Shown piece by piece: positions 32,607 to 38,193 of a DNA stretch of 38,193 nucleotides. This DNA is from Spirochaetota bacterium. GTDB lineage: Bacteria > Spirochaetota > UBA4802 > UBA5550. Made by a program: the position numbers and the translations under genes. The stretch's first letter is position 1. Every line of letters begins with the position of its first letter. The notes under the pieces are model-generated. The model was given only the letters and a program-made list of their open reading frames with translations. It was not told the origin of the DNA and did not search any database. The stretch is taken from positions 1 to 38,193 of the forward strand of contig JAAYBQ010000204.1 in the NCBI GenBank assembly GCA_012730035.1, written 5' to 3'.

Positions 32607-35600
32607 TCACCCTCCGTAAAACCTTTCCAGCAGCCTCTCCGCGATAAAGGTTTCACTCCTTGCAGGGTCAGCAACAACAATAGCCTCGCTGTACGATGCT
32701 TCGGAATAAAGAAGAGAGAGCCCTGCCGCGTCTCTTACCTCCACTCCGTTGAACTTTCTTTCAAAGGCAAGTATAAGGTCAGCAAAGGATGAGTCGTTTG
32801 ACACAATCCCCCATGAATGGATACCTGAAATAACAACGGGGATTCCGCTATGGCTGCACACCCTTTCAAGCACGCGCCTGAAGTTAAGGTAAAGGAACAG
32901 CTGCTGCCGCCTTGTCATTTTATGAAGCAATGAGGGTATGGGGTTAAACGCGAAGCTGTGCCAGAACGGCACCCTCTTTCTCATGCAGGAGGAGAGCCCG
33001 CCGCTGGACCTGTACATAAGCATTACACCCTTAATCTTCCGGTCGGAATCTGAAGCAAGCCTGAACACCTGAAGCGCCGGGTCACTTACAGCTTCCGGGA
33101 TTCCTGAAAGACAGATACTCCCCATATCGCCGTAATAGGCGTCAACAGCAGACCTTGAGGCGTATATCCTGTATGGCTCAAAAAACCTCTTACCCTGTTC
33201 ACTGAAGGACTCAAGAATCTCCTGCCACTTTCCCCTCTCTGCCGTGAGGCGGGCAAAACCTGTAAGCTTACGGAGAGCCGCATCAATAGCCTCCATCGAA
33301 AGCTTCTTCGATTTAAGCAGAATAAACGGCGCGAGAAGCTTCTCCACCTCTTCATTCCGGGAGATCAATGACTCAAGTGCGCCCTTCAGATCACTGTCCC
33401 CTGCAACAGCCCTACCCAATGTGTCAATTGTTTCAACAAGCATCTCAAGCTGACCTAAGTGTATAAGGTCAATGGCAACGTCGTTCCTGAGGACTTCAAG
33501 CCTCCCCTGAAGCGTTGCGTCACCGCTGTACCGGTCAAGGAGAAGCGCGGCGGCATAACGGGCAAAGTCATCACCTGTCTCTGCCTGTTTACCTGCCACT
33601 ATGAGGGCAGTTATAATCTTCTCTTTTGCGTTCATGTAACCGGTTTCACGGAGAAGGGATTCAAAAAGCTCCATCTGTGACTTTATATGGGCCGATGCTT
33701 TTTCAAGGGAGCGCACCTTTTTTTCAAGCTTCTGCTTCTCAGCACCTTCGGTGAGCGAAGCCATCACACTGCCGTATTTAAAAAGCTCCCTCTCCTTCGG
33801 GGAGTATGCCTCTTTCAGTTTCTCGAACTCCATATTTATGAAATAGGTCACATTATCAGGGGATACCGCTGCCTCAGACTCAATGCAGCTCCATGCCTGC
33901 TTTATCACAGTCATGTTAACCTGTGAGCGCACCTCCGCGCTGAGGAGTTTGTCGAAGGATGAGACTTCACGCACAGGGACTCTGAACTCATGAGAAACGG
34001 GAATCGGTTCTATCTGCGCAACAGACCTGTACTGATGCATGAGCCCGGCAAAGGTGTTCGACTTGTACGAAATTGCGCCTGAAAGCCCCGGTATTACTGA
34101 ATGGAGCAGAGGGCGATGAAGCGGAATACCCAGGGCATCCAGCTCTCTGACACGCTCATCATCCCAGCTGCGGTCATCACCTGCCACAACCTCACTGCGG
34201 TATCTGTCTATATCCACTCTTCTATCGGGGTAGTGTTTCAGATAAGCGGATATCCATGCGTGGTGCGGTACAGTAATCTCCCCCCTGCCGGCATTAAGCT
34301 GTGAAATCACCTGCGGGTCAAAATCCTCTTTTGTTATGCCAAGGGCCTTCAGCTTCGCGTTAAAGGATTTTTCGCTGTAAAGCTCAAGTTCAGCCCCGTC
34401 AAAGTACCTTTGAGCAACAGGGTAGGACGGGTCCACTCCCCCATTGGTCTCCACCATCTCAATATAGGCTTCCCGTTCATCGGGAGAGTGAGAGAGCATA
34501 CGCCTTGTGTGCCATACATATATGTTCTTTCCTCCATCATCCTCAATAGCAAGAATAAGCCGTTCAAAGAGGCTCGCAGCATCGGGGCTCTTCAGAGCGG
34601 AGAGCCGGGCCGCAAAGTATCCGCACAGGAAGATCCCTGAGCCAGTGCCCAGCAGCGCCACTATTATCGAAAGGTAGGCACGCAGCTCCACAACAAAATC
34701 GTAGTTCGAGAACCCCTTTCTCTTTCTCTCATACACAGAGCGGGATATATCATATTTATACAGGCTCATCTTCAGCGTCTTAACATCAAGGTTAAAACAC
34801 CGCTCCGGGAAGTTCTCCCTGAAGCCTGTTTCAATGGCAGGCATATTTTCAATTATGGCCACAAGCTGCACAAAGTCAATGCGCCCTGACATTGTGTACA
34901 TAAAGTGAAGCAGGTTTGTCTTCATAAAGAGGATGGTAAAGGGATTGTCAACCTTGAGCATCTGCCAGGCCTCCCTGTATCTTTCAAGAAGGTCCTCTTT
35001 TTTAAGTTCACTTAGAGTGAACCCTGAAAGGGGCCTCCCCACGTACTTTACAAGCACCACATCCCTCAGAAGGCGCGTATCACCGCTCCCCAGGAACTCC
35101 CTGTCAAAGGGGGGTGCCCCCTTCATGGTAACAAGGAACTCCCCTATGAGTTTCAGCGCATCAAGGTGGTGTTCATTCCACCTGCGCCAGTCATTGTCGT
35201 TCTCAATTCGGGGGAGAATGATATACTGAAGAAACGCAGCGGGGTTTATGCCCTGCTCTGCAAGTTCAGTAAGGAGTACTGTGAGGGGTGAGAGCACGGC
35301 GCTCCTCTCAGCCCCGGAGCATAAAAATTTTTCAAGTATGGCGTCAAGTTTGTTAAGGTATTGCGCGGGGTTCAGCCATGATTTATTCCCGATGCGGCAG
35401 CAGGCTTCAAAGAGGGGCTGAAGGTTCAGCCTCTCATCAGGGGGCCTCAGCAGGTCAAGTTCAACCGAGGCAAGGAAGCGGCTGCACTGCCCCTCTGACA
35501 TAAGAGAGCATTCAGCAAGGCGGAGCAGCGCTCTCTTAGGCCTGTGCCCATCAGGGAGAAGAGGCGCTTCACCGGGATCATCGCCTCCATCATCGCTCCT

Positions 35601-35663
35601 CTCCTCATCAAGGAACTCGCTGTCATCGTCACTGTATGTTATTTCATTATCTGTTAATGGCAT
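32607..35663 (-). CDS. Unrecognised 1018-residue protein
   Basis: A single uninterrupted frame of 1018 residues. Residues 1-40 are very acidic (DDDSEFLDEERSDDGGDD). Residues 41-320 are helical. There is one strongly hydrophobic stretch at about 329-353 (YLSIIVALLGTGSGIFLCGYF), possibly membrane-inserted. Residues 640-670 look like a short coiled coil, and 680-830 are helical repeat-like. The C-terminal 180 residues (from AYYGDMGSICLSGIPEA) look like a separate globular alpha/beta domain. No signal peptide and no motif I can tie to a known enzyme. The start has no clear ribosome binding site. GC content is higher than the AT-rich genes beside it. It lies 118 bases downstream of fic on the same strand and may share its transcript. 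Confidence 0.8.
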   Translation of the reverse strand: MPLTDNEITYSDDDSEFLDEERSDDGGDDPGEAPLLPDGHRPKRALLRLAECSLMSEGQCSRFLASVELDLLRPPDERLNLQPLFEACCRIGNKSWLNPAQYLNKLDAILEKFLCSGAERSAVLSPLTVLLTELAEQGINPAAFLQYIILPRIENDNDWRRWNEHHLDALKLIGEFLVTMKGAPPFDREFLGSGDTRLLRDVVLVKYVGRPLSGFTLSELKKEDLLERYREAWQMLKVDNPFTILFMKTNLLHFMYTMSGRIDFVQLVAIIENMPAIETGFRENFPERCFNLDVKTLKMSLYKYDISRSVYERKRKGFSNYDFVVELRAYLSIIVALLGTGSGIFLCGYFAARLSALKSPDAASLFERLILAIEDDGGKNIYVWHTRRMLSHSPDEREAYIEMVETNGGVDPSYPVAQRYFDGAELELYSEKSFNAKLKALGITKEDFDPQVISQLNAGRGEITVPHHAWISAYLKHYPDRRVDIDRYRSEVVAGDDRSWDDERVRELDALGIPLHRPLLHSVIPGLSGAISYKSNTFAGLMHQYRSVAQIEPIPVSHEFRVPVREVSSFDKLLSAEVRSQVNMTVIKQAWSCIESEAAVSPDNVTYFINMEFEKLKEAYSPKERELFKYGSVMASLTEGAEKQKLEKKVRSLEKASAHIKSQMELFESLLRETGYMNAKEKIITALIVAGKQAETGDDFARYAAALLLDRYSGDATLQGRLEVLRNDVAIDLIHLGQLEMLVETIDTLGRAVAGDSDLKGALESLISRNEEVEKLLAPFILLKSKKLSMEAIDAALRKLTGFARLTAERGKWQEILESFSEQGKRFFEPYRIYASRSAVDAYYGDMGSICLSGIPEAVSDPALQVFRLASDSDRKIKGVMLMYRSSGGLSSCMRKRVPFWHSFAFNPIPSLLHKMTRRQQLFLYLNFRRVLERVCSHSGIPVVISGIHSWGIVSNDSSFADLILAFERKFNGVEVRDAAGLSLLYSEASYSEAIVVADPARSETFIAERLLERFYGG

Positions 35664-35781
35664 CTGATTATTAAATAAAACGGTTTTGATGTTGCTTCAA
35701 TTGATTTCAATGCAATTTCAGTTAAAGATGATGCAAACTGATCAGGTTCAGAGAGAGCTGCCGCTCCATTCACCTTATTGA

Positions 35782-37305
35782 TCAATTAAGAGGAGATTCC
35801 ATCTCCTGTAAAATAAACCTTGTAAAATGTTTAATATCTTTATCAGTTGCCACAAGATCGAGTGATTTCATATACTCAGTTCTTTCTGTTACACGAAGTA
35901 TTGTCCATGGATAACCGGCAGACACAAGCATGAGGTTCATAAGAAATCGTGCGAGCCTGCCGTTACCATCCATGTAAGGATGAATATAAACAAAGAAATA
36001 GTGTCCAAGAACAGCCCTCACCGCACCATTCTCCTCCTTCTGAAGCAAGTCAAAGAGTGTCTCCATCGTATCAACAACAAATTCATAAGGCGGGGGTATA
36101 TGCATCGCATCTTTTATATAAACCGGATTTCTCCTGTAACCAACAAGATCTGAAGCTTTAATAATACCTGCCTGAACCATAGGCATAAACAATTCACGAT
36201 ACCAGTCAGATAAACTGTCCCTGAACGTGCTGCCGGGATCTTTTCCATTTAATGCAGCGACGATACTTGTTAAAACAGAATCACAGGAAAGAGAATAACC
36301 TTTCGCCGCCAGAGCATCACGCAGATTACTGTCGGAGTTTTCCTTATCAGGGTCCCAGTCACCGGACCTTACTCTTTTAATCAGATCATCCGTAACTCTG
36401 AAACCCTCTATTGAGAGAGAATGATAGGCATCTTCATTGATCTTCTCCCTGCTTCTGCTTATTATACTCCCCGTATCGATGCTCCTTATGTCGATAAAAG
36501 GCCCGGGAAACAGTCTAATCACATCATCCCTGAAATTATTCCACATCGAAATTATTCGTGGAACAGATGGAGAACTAAACCTTCCCGATCCAATTGACGG
36601 AACAAACTTGATAAAAGGATTTACCGGTTTCACAGAATACCCGGCGAGTTTCATATCTTTTATTATAGTCAGTGATGCTGAACTGTTTCCAATCTCGATA
36701 TACGCTCCGGCAACCCTCTCTGCCGCCGCGATGCTGCCGATATTAATAAGCGCTCTTGTGATATCGGAGACAGATTCAACCATTGACAAAGCAATTTCAA
36801 TATTCTGCGCTTTATTCTGATAATATAACGCAGGAGCCTTCGCGACAGCATAAGGTAGAGGCATAAGGCTTAAACCGTGTATATCGCTCAATACATCAGG
36901 GATCGATTTATCATCCTGATAAAGCAGAAGTGAAACACCATGAGGCAGATGAACTGTGGTATTACTGTTCTTTCTCGTGAGGACAATCATCTGTGCCGGG
37001 ATTGTTGTCTCCCCTGTATATATATCAAGAGAAGATTGCGGTGATAAGCAGTATCCTTCTTTACCGAAACGTTCAGCCAGATACTGCCTGACAAAAGGCC
37101 AGAACATACTGAACCAGGCGGTACTGCTGCCTGACGATACAGAAGAAACAAGCATATACCAGCCCCGGACAATCCTTTCGAGAAATCCGGAATTTGTTAA
37201 TATCTCTCTTGATTTAACAGAAAGTTTATCTGAAGAGATAACTCCTTCATTGCTCACTTTACCTGCTTCTTCAAGAGCATCTGCTATTCTATCATTCAGT
37301 TCCAT
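35782..37305 (-). CDS. Fic-domain protein with AbiEi-like N-terminus and built-in inhibitory motif
   Basis: About 507 residues from ATG 37305; an in-frame GTG at 37314 is also possible, and neither has a good ribosome binding site. Residues 20-60 resemble the AbiEi/DUF6088-type winged helix of type IV antitoxins (LTNSGFLERIVRGWYML). Residues 290-310 hold SLSIEG (S299-x3-E303-G304), the inhibitory [ST]xxxE[GN] helix of self-restrained Fic enzymes. The Fic core is HPYMDGNGRLAR (H445), matching the AMP-transferase motif HPFxDGNGRxxR with all key residues kept. It may modify proteins by AMPylation and bind its own promoter. Upstream lie repeated ACTATA sites. Fic proteins with this layout occur in other bacteria. 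Confidence 0.9.
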   Translation of the reverse strand: MELNDRIADALEEAGKVSNEGVISSDKLSVKSREILTNSGFLERIVRGWYMLVSSVSSGSSTAWFSMFWPFVRQYLAERFGKEGYCLSPQSSLDIYTGETTIPAQMIVLTRKNSNTTVHLPHGVSLLLYQDDKSIPDVLSDIHGLSLMPLPYAVAKAPALYYQNKAQNIEIALSMVESVSDITRALINIGSIAAAERVAGAYIEIGNSSASLTIIKDMKLAGYSVKPVNPFIKFVPSIGSGRFSSPSVPRIISMWNNFRDDVIRLFPGPFIDIRSIDTGSIISRSREKINEDAYHSLSIEGFRVTDDLIKRVRSGDWDPDKENSDSNLRDALAAKGYSLSCDSVLTSIVAALNGKDPGSTFRDSLSDWYRELFMPMVQAGIIKASDLVGYRRNPVYIKDAMHIPPPYEFVVDTMETLFDLLQKEENGAVRAVLGHYFFVYIHPYMDGNGRLARFLMNLMLVSAGYPWTILRVTERTEYMKSLDLVATDKDIKHFTRFILQEMESPLN

Positions 37306-37311
37306 ATCATT

Positions 37312-37521
37312 CACTATAAATTAAATACAGGTTTTACCAGAAATTACATTATCTATTTCTTTGCAATAATCAATTAAAGAACAAATTCACCGCTAATAAC
37401 CGTTGATTTTACGATTCTGTTCGATATTTTACTATATTTATAACCCTTTATAGTCAAAATATTGTATTTACTATAAATTACAATCATAATTCAGTAGAAA
37501 TTAAATTATTGATTTACTATA
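37312..37521. promoter_or_regulatory. Cluster of ACTATA repeats upstream of fic
   Basis: TTTACTATA occurs at 37428-37436, 37467-37475 and 37513-37521, with an inverted TATAGT at 37449-37454 and CACTATA at 37312-37318 against the fic start. Such spaced repeats suggest operators, perhaps for the winged-helix part of the Fic protein. The AT-rich region holds no other gene besides the fragment at 37662-37783. Confidence 0.45.
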
Positions 37522-37661
37522 TATTAAATACATTTCAAATAAATGATGTGTCATGCTTTTCCAATTACAGTACACGACCTTCGGTGAGAAAATTTGTATC
37601 GATTACTTTTATTTATATATGAGTGAGTCACTGGTTCGCAGGATACGCTATTGGCCCTGAA

Positions 37662-37783
37662 TTTATCAATATTTTACACCGGTTATCGTACCAGTCTGCC
37701 CTGATACTTCTGTCTGTTAAACCGTTAAGTTTTTATTTTATTCATTATTTCAAAAGGATAATGACTGTAATAAAAAATACAAC
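37662..37783 (-). pseudogene. Frameshifted fragment of the small lipoprotein gene
   Basis: About 96% identical to 32135-32255, in the same orientation. It has one extra T in a T run (AGTTTTTATTTTA instead of AGTTTTATTTTA), which breaks the frame. It covers only the middle of the gene, with no start and no signal peptide. It lies downstream of the SEC-C gene and just left of it in the window. Confidence 0.85.
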
Positions 37784-37816
37784 ATCTCTCTTCAGGTATG
37801 GGCAGAAAAAAGGTAT

Positions 37817-38193
37817 TCATTCCCCAACTCCGCAGCACTTCTTGTACTTCTTTCCGCTGCCGCAGGGGCATGGATCATTTCTTCCCGGTTTATCAGGATT
37901 AGCCTTTGCAGCCCCGGACTGGAAAAGACTAACTTTATCTTTATTGTATTCATTGATAAAAGATTCAATCTGATTTTTATCTGAAATATCGATGCCTTTT
38001 CTTTCAGCTTCTTTAATGAGCTGTTTTCCAGGGCTCCAGTTTTCTTCATTATTTGATTCTTCAATAATACTTTCTGAAATACCAAGCAATCGCCGCGCAA
38101 TTATTTTCCCGTCGGTTACATAACCTTTATCGCCGCAAAATGTTAAAAAGGCAGTCATTACAGGTTCGACAGCTTCAAAATATGAATTATCAG
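37817..38193 (-). CDS. SEC-C domain protein, 5' truncated by window edge
   Basis: The frame is open to the window end: codons upstream of the internal ATG (38158) continue with no stop, reading [15 protein letters not shown]. The C-terminal SEC-C zinc motif [18 protein letters not shown] (CxC...CC) is intact. The preceding 90 residues are helical and charged ([16 protein letters not shown]). SEC-C motifs bind zinc and are found at the end of SecA and in many stand-alone proteins of unknown role. The full protein cannot be identified from this end. Confidence 0.85.
   Translation of the reverse strand, partial: DNSYFEAVEPVMTAFLTFCGDKGYVTDGKIIARRLLGISESIIEESNNEENWSPGKQLIKEAERKGIDISDKNQIESFINEYNKDKVSLFQSGAAKANPDKPGRNDPCPCGSGKKYKKCCGVGE

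Noticed and set aside
36437-36820. Plus-strand frame opposite fic
   Set aside because: The minus-strand Fic protein has clear family motifs throughout this stretch, and the opposite frame has none.
31444-37661. Integration site at the tRNA-Arg 3' end
   Set aside because: I found no copy of the tRNA 3' end further right and no integrase, so a tRNA-targeted island is not supported. The only repeat pair is the lipoprotein fragment.
1-38193. CRISPR array, transposase or phage genes
   Set aside because: No regularly spaced repeats, DDE-type transposase, integrase or phage structural gene was seen on either strand.

Overview
The window most likely comes from a spirochaete, probably Leptospira-like. 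I infer this from a secreted flagellin-domain protein, an OmpL47-type repeat protein, several small lipoproteins with loose lipoboxes, and an unusually short SMC. No rRNA or other species-level marker is present, so the assignment is inference. Most of the window is ordinary chromosome of roughly 45-50% GC.

Left part (1-14.4 kb): a 5'-truncated pyruvate carboxylase; a secreted flagellin-like protein and a DUF3332 lipoprotein; a SulP anion transporter with a TTG start; uvrA coupled by an ATGA overlap to a small acidic zinc-ribbon protein; two hypothetical proteins; then smc followed closely by a Ca2+/Na+ antiporter.

Middle part (14.4-31.2 kb): a 500-base gene-poor stretch with hairpin repeats; a small exported protein; a TetR gene overlapping a QueG-like iron-sulfur protein; an OmpL47-like protein and a MORN-repeat lipoprotein. 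Next comes a tightly packed minus-strand run: methyltransferase-like, LolA-like, rsmE, a degenerate ThiE-like protein, radical SAM, PaaI-type thioesterase and corA. Divergent from it are thiC and a WecG/TagA-like glycosyltransferase. After these lie a GAF-SpoIIE pseudophosphatase coupled to a zinc-ribbon protein, and a ferredoxin-nitroreductase fusion followed by a LysR regulator.

Right part (31.3-38.2 kb): tRNA-Pro(TGG) and tRNA-Arg(TCT), then accessory DNA. Here lie AT-rich genes for a small membrane protein and a small lipoprotein, an unrecognised 1018-residue protein, an AbiEi-like/Fic fusion, and a 5'-truncated SEC-C protein. A frameshifted 122-base copy of the lipoprotein gene lies 5.5 kb from the original. 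The two copies bracket the 1018-residue gene and fic, so this block is the best candidate for a mobile or undescribed system. No integrase, transposase or CRISPR array is visible.

Several genes look like family members that have lost catalytic residues: the SpoIIE-type phosphatase, the ThiE-like protein and the WecG-like glycosyltransferase. The SMC lacks a normal hinge. These points rest on motif reading by eye and were not checked by alignment.
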